Origin: Sabellastarte sp. h YS-2021 | Lineage: Eukaryota; Annelida; Polychaeta; Sabellida; Sabellidae | NCBI GenBank assembly: GCA_964017235.1 | Contig: OZ024930.1 | Coordinates: 154,318,221 to 154,382,220 of the forward strand | Length of the DNA: 64,000 bases | Direction of reading: 5' to 3' | Shown here: in pieces, positions 55,756-64,000 of the stretch | How positions within the stretch are numbered: position 1 is the first letter of the stretch | Layout: each line of letters starts with the position of its first letter | Translations under genes and position numbers: made by a program | Notes under the pieces: model-generated | What the model was told of the DNA's origin: nothing | The model's database searches: none | Seen by the model: only the letters and a program-made list of their open reading frames with translations

Positions 55756-56060
55756 TGTAAAATTTGGTTGATATATTTCCTTATGCTATATAATAATTCT
55801 GAAAAAATTGTGTGATGTTTCTTCAGTAATTGAAGCCGCCCTCTAACCCTTCTTAGAAATCATTTAATCAACCCAGAATATTTTTTAAATTTTGCCTTGA
55901 TCTTTTTACTGAGTGGCAGACGAAAAATATTGAAGAAAATCTCTGCAATGGCTTTTATTTGTGACTGATTAGCCTCTGAAAAGATATACTTGTTTAAATT
56001 TTTATTGTTATCCAATATAACCTTTAGAAAATGCTTTGCTCTAAGGAGATTAGAAGACAT
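55752..56060 (-). pseudogene. Small conserved Polinton protein with internal TGA
   Basis: A 66-codon frame (56060 to 55860) starts MSSNLLRAKHFLKVILDNNK and resembles a short helical Polinton protein family that continues with a basic tail. Here TGA at 55860-55862 stops it. The same frame stays open for another 35 basic, tail-like codons and ends in a TGA that overlaps the next gene's ATG at 55752-55755. That overlap matches the element's other gene joints. I infer a nonsense change in a roughly 100-residue gene. Confidence 0.6.
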
Positions 56061-56087
56061 ACTGATCAGTAGTCTTTAATCTAGCAA

Positions 56088-56107
56088 GTATTTATAGCTA
56101 TTTATAT
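56088..56107 (-). promoter_or_regulatory. Two TATA-like boxes (TATAAATAC; TATATAAATAG)
   Basis: They lie 30-45 bases upstream of the 56060 ATG on the minus strand. The distal one overlaps the stop codon of the ATPase gene. They could drive the small gene, the 55755 gene and the integrase. Confidence 0.5.
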
Positions 56108-56937
56108 ACGGTTAGGTACTCATCAGGAAAAATATGGGTACGTAACCAGGAGGTCTTATCTCTGGTAGGAGATAGATCTATCAGCAAGTAACTGAAAGAT
56201 TCTGCAGTGGCGTCGTCATAGGCCAGACAGACCTTATCACACATTCTTAACTGATTTCCTAAGATTTTTATTTGATTGATATCCCTAGGATTTTTAAATA
56301 AAATAAAATAATGTGTATTCAGGGTAATGTCTCTACTATATTTTCCCGAATGGTAGAGATTTTGTAAAATCAAAAAGACGCTCAGATTTCTGTGATGTGA
56401 TTCTCTACTAAATAGATTGGTAATAGAGGGGCTATTCACTGCTGTCATTTGTAAATCATCAATAATAATCAGATTATGCTTAGAGTCGGCAATTTGCTTT
56501 ATTCGAGCCTCATCTGGAACTCCTTGAATAAATTCTAAATTTTCAATTATTTTGTTGTCAAAGGATTTCTGCCATACCCCATAAAAGTAGTACACCTTCT
56601 CCACAGGAACCTCAAACATAGCATTTAAATTCTCCAATAACTTAAAGACAAAGTTTGTCTTTCCAGAGCCCGTAGGACCTGCAATCATTGCAGTAGTGGG
56701 TGAAAAAAATCTGAACATTGTTATCTCTATCTTATCTCGTGAGTCACATAGTAAACAATCAGAAAGCTGGTTAGTCTCCTCTCTATTTATATTATTTTCA
56801 CTTGCCAAGATTACAATCGCCTGCTTGCCAGTTACCTCAATACCTGCCAGATATCCTAGACAAAAGATTTTGTTTTGTATTATTTTCAGGTATTGTTGTG
56901 GCATAGAGTACATACAAATCAGAAAATGCAGGCTCAA
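56098..56937 (-). CDS. FtsK/HerA-type DNA-packaging ATPase, up to 279 aa
   Basis: Pumps DNA into the capsid. Walker A is GPTGSGKT at residues 87-94 and Walker B is LIIIDD at 156-161 of the longest frame. An SVFLILQNLYH segment follows with the usual sensor Gln, then RDITLNTHYFILFKNPRD. The first ATG (56937) falls on a TATAAATATT box, so translation more likely starts at Met9 or Met12 (about 56904-56913), with a Met74 start also possible. It is divergent from, and overlaps by about 12 bases, the membrane protein gene on the other strand. Intact. Confidence 0.9.
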   Translation of the reverse strand: MSLHFLICMYSMPQQYLKIIQNKIFCLGYLAGIEVTGKQAIVILASENNINREETNQLSDCLLCDSRDKIEITMFRFFSPTTAMIAGPTGSGKTNFVFKLLENLNAMFEVPVEKVYYFYGVWQKSFDNKIIENLEFIQGVPDEARIKQIADSKHNLIIIDDLQMTAVNSPSITNLFSRESHHRNLSVFLILQNLYHSGKYSRDITLNTHYFILFKNPRDINQIKILGNQLRMCDKVCLAYDDATAESFSYLLIDLSPTRDKTSWLRTHIFPDEYLTVYK

Positions 56938-58048
56938 ATATTTATACTCTTAGGCTTTTTACCCGGATTAATATATTCTAAAGCTTGTTTCCAGAGAATG
57001 TGTAACTGTGAGAATGATATGGCTGTTTGTATAGATGTTGTATGGGTGGAATTTACCTATAATCCAAAAATCCGTATTTTATATCTGAAACAGTTGGAAT
57101 ATCTAGATATCCATCTAGTCTTGAAAAATTTTCCCTCTTTAGAATATTGGGTAATGATGGATATGATGTACTTCAACTGCAGTTGGATTAAAGAAATTCC
57201 ATTGCAAATTAAAGTATCCACTAATATGTACACAGACAAGGTCCAGAAAGGTGAGTTTATTAACCTATGCAGATAAAAATGTAATCTAATAGTCAGAGAA
57301 AAAATGCCTTTGGGGTGCTTAGACTCGGGTTCGAAATTTCCTGCTATTTTTTAATAGGGAATGGAGATTTTTAACAGATTTCCTCAGTCTGTACATTCAC
57401 AGCTTACTGTCATCGCCTCCAAAGAAGCACAGAGGATAGCAATGGCTCATTAATATGTTTATGAGGTGCTTACCTACGGGTTCGAAATTTCCTGTTAATT
57501 TTAATTGGGAATGGAGATTTTCAACAGAGTTCCTCACTCTGCACCTTCACAGCCTACTGTCATTGCGTCCACAGAGGCATACAAAGCATTACCTCATTAA
57601 TATGTCTATCTGATCTACCTTCGGTTTAGAAATTTCATGTTAATTTTAATTGTGGATGTAGATTTTCAACAGACCTCTACAGCAATTTTTTCCCTTTTTT
57701 TGATTAGCTACAACAGAGAGTGAGATATGGGAGGATACCCAGTCCTTATTGTCATCAACAGGTCTCTGGGATTCAACTACCTCTGCCCAGTATTCGTCAA
57801 ATAATTCTGATCATAATATGAGCAAAAATAGAGATTACAGTAGCACTCATATCCAAAGGTACTACTGGATATTAATCTCGATCAGTACCGCATGCATTAT
57901 GGTTGTATTACTATTTGCATGGATTTTGGGAAGAAAATTATTATGCTGTAAGCTTCGAAGAAATTCGGGAAATGAGACAAATGCTGTCAAAATGGAGGAT
58001 GTGAGACATACTGCTGATGAGGAGACTGAGACCAATCCAGAAAGGTAG
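56926..58048 (+). CDS. Spliced type I membrane protein A, 221 aa (exons 56926-57250, 57708-58048)
   Basis: Exon 1 encodes a signal peptide (QAQIFILLGFLPGLIYSKA) and a Cys-rich ectodomain CFQRMCNC...C, with Leu-spaced strands (LKNFPSLEYWVMMD) like a minimal leucine-rich repeat with caps. It ends at a CAGAAAG|GTGAGT donor in phase 1. Exon 2 follows a TTTTTTTGATTAG acceptor and continues in frame with a Ser/Thr-rich stalk, a transmembrane helix (ILISISTACIMVVLLFAWIL), a CCKLRR stop-transfer and a 45-residue acidic tail. The intron holds three copies of the element-wide motif. Its neighbour at 58187 has the same layout. I do not recognise the family; a particle-surface or host-modulating role is possible. 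Confidence 0.78.
57313..57378 (-). repeat. Element-wide motif, copy B1 (intron of membrane gene A)
   Basis: Minus-orientation copy of the roughly 65-bp motif (consensus parts AATCTCCATTCCCAATTAAA and GGAAATTTCGAACCCGAAGG), with a TA-rich variant centre. Confidence 0.85.
57466..57528 (-). repeat. Element-wide motif, copy B2 (intron of membrane gene A)
   Basis: Near-consensus minus-orientation copy about 150 bases from B1 and from B3. The spacers share CTCATTAATATGT and 'cctcactctgcac' phrases, so the true unit is about 145 bp. Confidence 0.9.
57614..57673 (-). repeat. Element-wide motif, copy B3 (intron of membrane gene A)
   Basis: Decayed minus-orientation copy (TTCGGTTTAGAAATTTC ... GTGGATGTAGATTTTC) ending 35 bases before the splice acceptor. 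Confidence 0.8.
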
Positions 58049-58186
58049 GAAATTTGTTATGAAATTGTGAAATTATTATTTTATACGAATGAAACAGGGA
58101 TTGTGACATCACATTGCATGAACATATAATTTGTGACGTATTTTTTAGCTAATGACAACCTATGACGTTTCTCAAACCTTGTTTAC

Positions 58187-59561
58187 ATGTCTATTTTCTT
58201 CATCATGGCTTATTTAGTAGAGATTTTATTTATTGTATCTTTATATCTGTCAAGTATGGATTGCTATCATGTTGAATGTAACTTTTATAAGGATACGTCG
58301 CATTTACATATTGTGGGATTGAGATCATTTGAAGACTTTAAAAATTACGGGATCAAATGTGGTGATTACGACGTTGTTACTCTAGTATACGAAGACTGTT
58401 ATCTGGGACAAATCACACTTCCTCTTAGGAATATTATCCTAAGTTACCCAAATTTGAGGACTCTGTATTGGCGGTGTAAAGGATATTGTGTACATCAAGA
58501 TACCAGAATCACTGTAGTCGGATGCAGTTTGGGTAAGAGCTAGGAATCATATACTCTATTGTATTAAGGATCTATGTGATCCTAAGATTTCATAAAGTCT
58601 AAAATATTTATGCATTGCTGCATACTGAGTTATCAGATTTCACCTACATTTTTCATATAAAAATATTTGTCGGATGTCATGATAACCACACTCTGTTGAA
58701 AATCTCCATTCCCAATTAAAATTAACGGGAAATTTCGAACCCCAGAGTAAGCACACGAACGCAATCTGTCGCCTCATATAGCTTTAGTTAGGGGTTTATG
58801 CATTACAGCATATCCACTTAACAGATTTCACCTTACAGTTTTATACATAAAAATATTTGTATGTAAATCACACAATTTACAGATTTTTATATTTCTTTTA
58901 TTTTTTATGTTTAGACCACAGAGAGGAGTCAGACAAATGCAACCGGAGGAGATCTGAGGTGAATGGCCAGGATGATTATGACAATAATTGTGAGCATCAT
59001 GATGATGAGAATTATGATGATGAGCAGGATAACGACCAGAATGACCTATATGCCCTTCTGGTTATACCATTTTTTGGAATTATTGGTGGAATTATGGTGT
59101 ATGTTATTCGACGTTTTAAGGATAGACTGCTAATTATAATTCTGGATACAATTTTTAATTGCACTGGGGGTAGAGAAAGAGTTGAAACTAGCACATCAGA
59201 GACTGATAGCACGAGTGCTGATACGACTTATGTGAAAGAAAGGTTACAAGTTCCACAGGTTACATCAGAGACTTCCAGTTCCATTTTTCCCCTCAGCTCA
59301 TTCTCTGCCGACACCTGGGACGACAGGATTGTGACAGACGCTGAAAAATTTTTTGATCACTGGATGGAGGAGAGGAAAAATGTAACCGAGGTGTCTACAC
59401 AGGTCAGTGATTCAGACATTGAGATGCAGATAGAAATGAAGGATATATCAATAATGAGGTCTAGTGATGAGGTACATAGATCTGACCATGAAGTGGAAAC
59501 AGCAGAGACCAGCTTCATACAGACTAGGTCTGGTCGTACATACAAAAAAATTTTTGTATAA
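58187..59561 (+). CDS. Spliced type I membrane protein B, 330 aa (exons 58187-58532, 58915-59561)
   Basis: Exon 1 starts at ATG 58187 (a second Met at 58205 also fits) with a hydrophobic signal (MAYLVEILFIVSLYLSS). A Cys-rich ectodomain follows, in which LSYPNLRTLYWRCKGYCVH parallels the NFPSLEYW region of protein A. It ends TTGG|GTAAGA in phase 1. Exon 2, after TTATGTTTAG, continues in frame with a His/Asp/Glu/Asn-rich stalk (about 40 residues), a transmembrane helix (LYALLVIPFFGIIGGIMVYV), a basic RRFKDR stop and a long acidic Ser/Thr-rich tail ending TRSGRTYKKIFV. Together with gene A it forms a tandem pair, probably from duplication. Function unknown. Confidence 0.75.
58608..58860 (+). 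repeat. Direct repeat flanking a motif copy inside the gene B intron
   Basis: A 60-base phrase (TGCATTGCTGCATA ... CAGATTTCACCTACA ... TATAAAAATATTTGT) at 58608-58671 is repeated with changes at 58798-58860. Motif copy A4 lies between them (58691-58760). The arrangement is a tandem duplication or an insertion between repeats. Confidence 0.75.
58691..58760 (+). repeat. Element-wide motif, copy A4 (intron of membrane gene B)
   Basis: Near-consensus plus-orientation copy (TGTTGAAAATCTCCATTCCC then AATTAAAATTAACGGGAAAT). Confidence 0.9.
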
Positions 59562-61231
59562 AAAAAGAATGGAGAAAAAACTTTTAGACTTACATTTATA
59601 GATTGAGACCTCATGGACCTTAGTTTCAGTTATTTTGTAATTTTCAAATTTTTTTTTTTTTTTTTTCCCCAAGTAATTATTGGAATTATGATCATATGAT
59701 AGATTTGTTGGTTATTAATTTAGAATATTACTGTCATCCATAATATGTTGTAATTGTGTTTCCATGAATGTTTGTTGACATTTCTTATCAGAGATTTTTT
59801 TTGGAAGAATATTATATATTTAATTCCTTTTAATTGTACTAATTATCATCCTTTGATTATTATTATGTCTCTCTGATATATACATATATGTAATTTTCTT
59901 GTGAGAATAGTTCATAAAGAATAATATATGTGATAATTTTCCATCTTTTATTGTCAAATAACCATATAACCCTTTCAAACAATATATACATAAGAATTTC
60001 AATAAAAAATCCTATACAGGTATCATGGCGTAGAGCATATTAATGATATCTTTAACAGAGGATTCTACATAGAATGACTTTAAAAAAATAAAAAAATTCA
60101 GTGTCACACAATGAAAAGTAATAATTCAGTCACATTGAATGGAATTGAAGGTGTAACAGAAAAATATTTTTTTTAAAATCTTTTGAGAAAAATAGACTGG
60201 TCATACATCCAATTTATTATGTTAACATTTACACAAACCAGAGCAGACTTCTCCATTGCAATGACTGGTGTCGCTGATTGATTGCAAAGAAAAAGCTAAA
60301 TAAATACCAGTACTTTGTAAATGGAGACATATGATGAGCTCATATTGTCGAAATTCTTTTGCAATGGTTTATTTTATTAAAATAAAAATAGGTTAAGACA
60401 CCTCCTTTAACAAGATAAATTATGACCTAGCAGGCTGAACAATTCTTTTGAGAGATGACTGTACAGAGCGTTCTTCTGATTACACAGAAGATCTCATACA
60501 GAATAAAAAGCATAAATCAGCTTGATTGTACAGTCACCACACAAAAGGCGTGTCATGTACAGTTGTTTAAATATTGACTTAAGGATGCATATAAATTATG
60601 AGGAAGTGCTACCTTATCCAAAAAAGCATCTGAAACCTTCATGTATTCAGCTATTATAATAAAATCATTTCTTAACAAGATCATTGTTTTTTAGTAGATT
60701 AAAGACATATGACAAAATAATATAAATTACTAAGGATCTACAGGAGTAATCATATACTAAGTGAAAAATATTTACATTAGCTTCCAAATATTAAATGATT
60801 TAAAAAAAACTTCAGATTATTCAAACTCTTGCAAACTATAATTACAGAGATTTTTTTTTGACATTTACCTTTTTTCAAAGTTTTTTATTCCCTCTATTAC
60901 ACATTCAGCTGGTTTTATAAAACTTCTATAAGATTGTCTAAGTGATATCTCAGTCCCTCCATCATTTTGATATATGCCGAGCTCCTTGTCTTATTAATTA
61001 TCCCAATGGTTTCATGCTGTTGATGATGACAGTTGCTCAGATTTATTCTGGGTATCCTTCTGTTATTGATGACATCTGGCTTGATTGGCTCTGTGCAGAA
61101 TGTAACCTAGTCAATTTTTAGGGATATGACAGGAGAAAAAAGGATGAAGACTGAGGAGGCACCCCATTCATTCAGACCAAATTTAGAAATAAAAAATTAT
61201 TTTTAACAAAAAATTTTGAGATTGTAGACCA
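59562..61231. other. AT-rich Polinton interval, no gene seen
   Basis: 1.67 kb between membrane gene B and the RING gene 3' end. It holds an 18-base T run near 59649-59666 and scattered TATA-like strings. Only short frames occur (60 codons or fewer that look random). Both neighbours converge here, so 3' untranslated regions of both may extend in. Confidence 0.55.
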
Positions 61232-63005
61232 CTAGGTGTTTGTAGGACGCAACATGCTGCAACCACTAGGGTCAACATGCCATTGGGTGTTACACTCTAA
61301 ACACCTACTCGGATGATGTGCTAAATTACCGGATATTAGTGCTGAGCATGTTGTACAATAAAAGTGATAACAAGAGCTCATAAAAGCCCTTGTTAATGGT
61401 AGGTCTATTTTACAGCAGGCGCATGTTAAGTTGTTGGCTTGTTGCTGGTAATATGTAGCCCACTGAGGAGCTATCATAGTTTCCACATCTTCTGGGCTTT
61501 TGCCTAGAAAAAAGGCGCACCCAAAGGCCATCTCGAGGTCTCTATTAGTTAGAGCCTCGATCAGCAATTGGTCATAACTGGTATTCATGTACATGGAAGT
61601 GGGGACCCATGTAAATAGTGAGGTAGTGCTCATTTTTGAACTGCGGATAGAGTAGGCCTTTGTGAATTTGTGTTCTAAAAGTATGGTCCTACATATGGGA
61701 CACCTCAGTTCAGACTCAGCCCCATCCTGCCACATCCTTGATAACTGACAAGAACACTCCACACAGAGCAAGTGTCCACATGGGTTGGTCAGTATGATGT
61801 CTGCCTGATCTAAGGCGTCTTTACAGATAGCACATTCAGCTTTTTCTAGGAATTGGCTCACAAATTGAACGAAATCTGGATATTTCCGGCTGAAAAATAT
61901 AAAAATTAGAGAAATTTTAGTTATTTGACTAAATAGCAGAGATTAGTCAATACAAAATTGGGTTGAGAAAAGGAAATTGTGTTCCTGTGCATACCTGGGA
62001 GTTCAAATTTCACGTTATTGCTTATTGTGATTGGAGATTATCAACAGTCCTCACCCTAGGGAAATGCCTCCGATTGTTTGTCAGAATACTGCAGTATTGC
62101 AGAGCTATGATTCTCTGTTGAAAATCTCCATTCCCAATTAGAATTAACAGGAAATTTCGAACCCGAAGGTAAGCACCCTGACATACATATTAATGAGCTT
62201 AAGTCTTCTCAACCTCTCTGGATGTTGTGAGCAAGTATACTCAAGTATGAGGAATACTGTTGAAAATCTCCATTCCCAATTAAAATTAACGGGAAATTTC
62301 GAACCCGAAGGTAAGCAGCTTGACATACATATTAATGAGCTTATGCCTTCTCAATCTCTGTGGATGCTGTGAGAGCAAGTATATCAGAGGAATACTGTTG
62401 AAAATCTCCATTCTCAATTAAAATTAACATTGACAATTTGCATATTGAGGGTAGAGAAACCCTTTTCGTATATTATCTCTCACTGAGAAATTACACATGT
62501 TTTACCCAAAAAGCTTCATTAAGATAAAAAATAAAAATTAATTGAGATAGTTTAGCAAATAAGGAAATACATCAAATTTAGGAGATTTATCTAACTAGAC
62601 CCTAAATTTCACCCACTTGGTTTTTTATTAGAGCTGTCATGAGAGAAGATAATTTATTGACATTTATTAACATTTCATTAAAATTCTTACTTGAATGAAT
62701 GGTGTTACGCTCAGGAGGGGGTCTATACAAAGCTAGTTCTACAATAGCCTCACAGCTCCACCTCGTTACATTGGAATAAGTCCTCTCTAAAATTTTATGT
62801 AAAAAATTAAAAATAAATAAATATTTGGTACTTACACAATAAAGGCCGGTAGAATGTCGTTGAGCAGGATGTAACAAACCATCGCCTGCTGGTAGTGTCC
62901 ATTGTCAATCAGCATCAGTAGTTCACAAATGGTTATCATATTGGAAATCAGATGATTGGGTCGAAAGAGATCAATTCTTCTTCCAATTTGTACAAAGTTA
63001 TCCAT
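61232..63005 (-). CDS. Spliced two-RING protein, 275 aa (exons 63005-62836, 61889-61232)
   Basis: Exon 1 (ATG 63005, MDNFVQIGRRIDLF) ends TTATTGT|GTAAGT with two bases of a Val codon. Exon 2, after ATTTTTCAG, supplies the third base and continues RKYPDFVQFVSQFL into the first RING (CAICKDALD ... CGHLLCVEC ... CPIC). After a helical middle comes a second RING-like module (CACCKIDLPL ... CYHFYCTTC ... CLEC). The predicted role is an E3 ubiquitin ligase acting on host or viral targets. The 946-bp intron carries four motif copies. The open frame of exon 2 has no ATG before the RING, which supports the splice. A TATA box lies 71 bases upstream. Confidence 0.8.
61988..62046 (-). repeat. Element-wide motif, copy B4 (intron of RING gene)
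   Basis: Degenerate minus-orientation copy (GGGAGTTCAAATTTCACG ... GATTGGAGATTATCAACAG). Confidence 0.7.
62112..62430 (+). repeat. Element-wide motif, copies A5-A7 in tandem (intron of RING gene)
   Basis: Three plus-orientation copies begin at about 62112, 62256 and 62394, spaced about 143 bases. Shared spacers carry ACATACATATTAATGAGCTT and 'ctctgtggatgctgtgag' phrases. The last copy is truncated after AATTAAAATTAACATTGAC. Confidence 0.92.
62590..62790 (-). other. Open stretch inside the RING intron, possible alternative exon
   Basis: About 60 codons ending at 62602 (RTYSNVTRWSC ... ALYRPPPERNTIH) follow a TTTTAG acceptor near 62795. Joining to exon 1 would need the weaker GTGTAA donor. 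The main splice to 61889 fits better, so this is at most an alternative form. Confidence 0.3.
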
Positions 63006-63075
63006 TTTGAGATTAATTGAACAGCCTATTTTGATTCAGTAAAATTCTGGGGCCCAGAATGGGTTTGATGCGGGG

Positions 63076-63082
63076 TTTTATA
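63076..63082 (-). promoter_or_regulatory. TATA box (TATAAAA) of the RING gene
   Basis: 71 bases upstream of ATG 63005 on the minus strand. Confidence 0.65.
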
Positions 63083-63166
63083 GTGAAATTTTGGGTTGAA
63101 AGCTGTTGCCATTATCTGATAATTAAAAATAAAAAAGTGATTTAATGTCAATTTGTCCCTGAATAA

Positions 63167-63862
63167 TTAAAGGGGTATTTCCACGTCTACCTCCCCTTTG
63201 GCTGATTCATCTAAATGCGAACATTCCTCACATGTCAATTTTGCATGGTTAGGTTGATCAGGTTGAATTAAACATGGAACATATGTATATATTTCCATAC
63301 GTTCGCTATACATCTGGTTACATACTTTCAAAAATTCTTCCCATTCTTTGGGTTTGCAGGATAGCCCTTCAGTGGTGGGAAACAAGTCTCCCTTGGCATT
63401 GGTCTTCCATTTCCTGATACCTACAGATTTATAGGGACTATTACAGGCTACATAGTAGGAGCCACCTATATGTACTTTCTTCTCTATTCCTTTGTCTCCT
63501 TTAAGAATAGCCTGCAGTGCATGGTTAATTAGTTCAGAAAAATGAACTAATACAACCAATTTTGAGATATTGATCTTGATCCCTGGGTTGGTGACAATCT
63601 GACCATCCCATTCCTTTAAATGAATAGACTGCACTTGACCAGTTTCACCATGAAACACCACATACTTCTTGGAGCCTAGATGAAAGGTTCTTCTATAGGT
63701 GACAGATAGAGATGCCTCTGAATAGTTCATTGCGGACATCGCCCCATGGCTTTGAGGCTCTATAAGATGATCTTTCTTCTTATTTTTAATCTGTAGAGAT
63801 AGATCTTTCTTATTCTTCTTCAGAGCAGGTTTCCCTAAAACTTGAGCCTCTGCCATATTCAC
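63167..63862 (-). CDS. Protein with two PC4-like domains, 231 aa
   Basis: Residues 1-40 are Lys-rich. Two successive units follow: HLGSKKYVVFHGETGQV ... LKEWDG ... (about residues 60-115), and HIGGSYYVACNSPYKSVGIR ... KWKTNAKGDLFPTTEGLSC ... PKEWEEFL (about 130-190). The second fits the PC4/p15 pattern (LG-x-YV, IR-x-W, G-x5-GL-S, E-W-x-x-L), a single-stranded-DNA-binding fold. The first is a weaker match with its C-terminal helix. The end is acidic with a Cys pair (CEEC). Likely roles are single-strand binding in replication or transcription of the element. Met1 (63862) or Met3 may start it. TATA lies 79 bases upstream. The call is from pattern only. Confidence 0.62.
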   Translation of the reverse strand: MNMAEAQVLGKPALKKNKKDLSLQIKNKKKDHLIEPQSHGAMSAMNYSEASLSVTYRRTFHLGSKKYVVFHGETGQVQSIHLKEWDGQIVTNPGIKINISKLVVLVHFSELINHALQAILKGDKGIEKKVHIGGSYYVACNSPYKSVGIRKWKTNAKGDLFPTTEGLSCKPKEWEEFLKVCNQMYSERMEIYTYVPCLIQPDQPNHAKLTCEECSHLDESAKGEVDVEIPL

Positions 63863-63940
63863 TGAATGATTTCGTCCTATTTTTTAATTCCTAGATTACA
63901 GCTTCAGATGATGTGTAAGGGTTAGAGCGAGAGGGTGGCT

Positions 63941-63947
63941 TTTTATA
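63941..63947 (-). promoter_or_regulatory. TATA box (TATAAAA) of the PC4-like gene
   Basis: 79 bases upstream of ATG 63862 on the minus strand, the same spacing class as the polymerase and RING promoters. Confidence 0.65.
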
Positions 63948-64000
63948 GACTTTGAGGTGAGGGGGAGAATATATCACGATTCAGCATATAGGATCACTTA

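Larger units (their letters stand above)
45011..64000. mobile_element. Polinton/Maverick (adintovirus-like) element, right end outside window
   Basis: The set of protein-primed DNA polymerase B, retroviral-type integrase, packaging ATPase, adenain-like protease, double jelly-roll capsid and penton-like protein defines a Polinton. The left boundary is placed at the first copy of an element-specific motif (45011); terminal inverted repeats and the 6-bp target duplication were not identified. Polymerase is on plus, the virion block and integrase on minus, accessory genes on both. It lies about 4 kb downstream of RPAP3. At 19 kb or more it is of normal Polinton size. Confidence 0.93.

Overview
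The window looks like nuclear DNA of a marine invertebrate, most likely a bivalve mollusc. The evidence is a host gene with consensus GT-AG introns, AT-rich spacers, tRNA-derived SINEs, dense satellites and minisatellites, and large selfish elements. The species call is an inference from style and repeat content, not from a search.

Layout. (1) 1-5144, minus strand: a long open gag-pol frame of a BEL/Pao-type LTR retrotransposon, cut by the window edge. (2) 5145-8742: spacer with two tRNA-derived SINEs and a decayed non-LTR reverse-transcriptase fragment. (3) 8743-41050, plus strand: one host gene, RPAP3 (RNA polymerase II-associated protein 3, a scaffold of the HSP90/R2TP co-chaperone). It is assembled here from ten exons with consistent phases into 544 codons. 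Its introns carry most of the repeats: a 2.3-kb element with perfect 21-bp inverted ends, 146-bp, 169-bp and 133-bp tandem arrays, two near-identical 3.3-3.8-kb elements sitting inside the 133-bp satellite, and a 1-kb palindrome-rich inverted-repeat element. (4) 41051-45010: 3' flank, antisense copies of the 146-bp repeat, a small MITE and a minisatellite. (5) about 45011 to the right edge: a Polinton/Maverick (adintovirus-like) element.

The Polinton carries protein-primed DNA polymerase B, a retroviral-type integrase with chromodomain, a packaging ATPase, an adenain-like protease, a jelly-roll major capsid protein, a penton-like minor capsid protein, a basic core-like protein and small conserved genes. 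It also has an accessory set on the right: two tandem, spliced, type I membrane proteins with cysteine-rich ectodomains, a spliced two-RING protein, and a protein with two PC4-like domains. Capsid, penton, protease and ATPase frames are open. Polymerase, integrase and one small gene carry single-site breaks, two of them in homopolymers.

The most unusual signal is a roughly 65-bp motif present about eleven times only inside the Polinton, on both strands. Eight copies lie in the introns of the three spliced accessory genes and two at the polymerase 3' end, where one supplies the stop codon. A second strong signal is a paralogous empty site for one of the satellite-embedded elements, which shows insertion without a clear target duplication and points to Helitron/Helentron-type movement.
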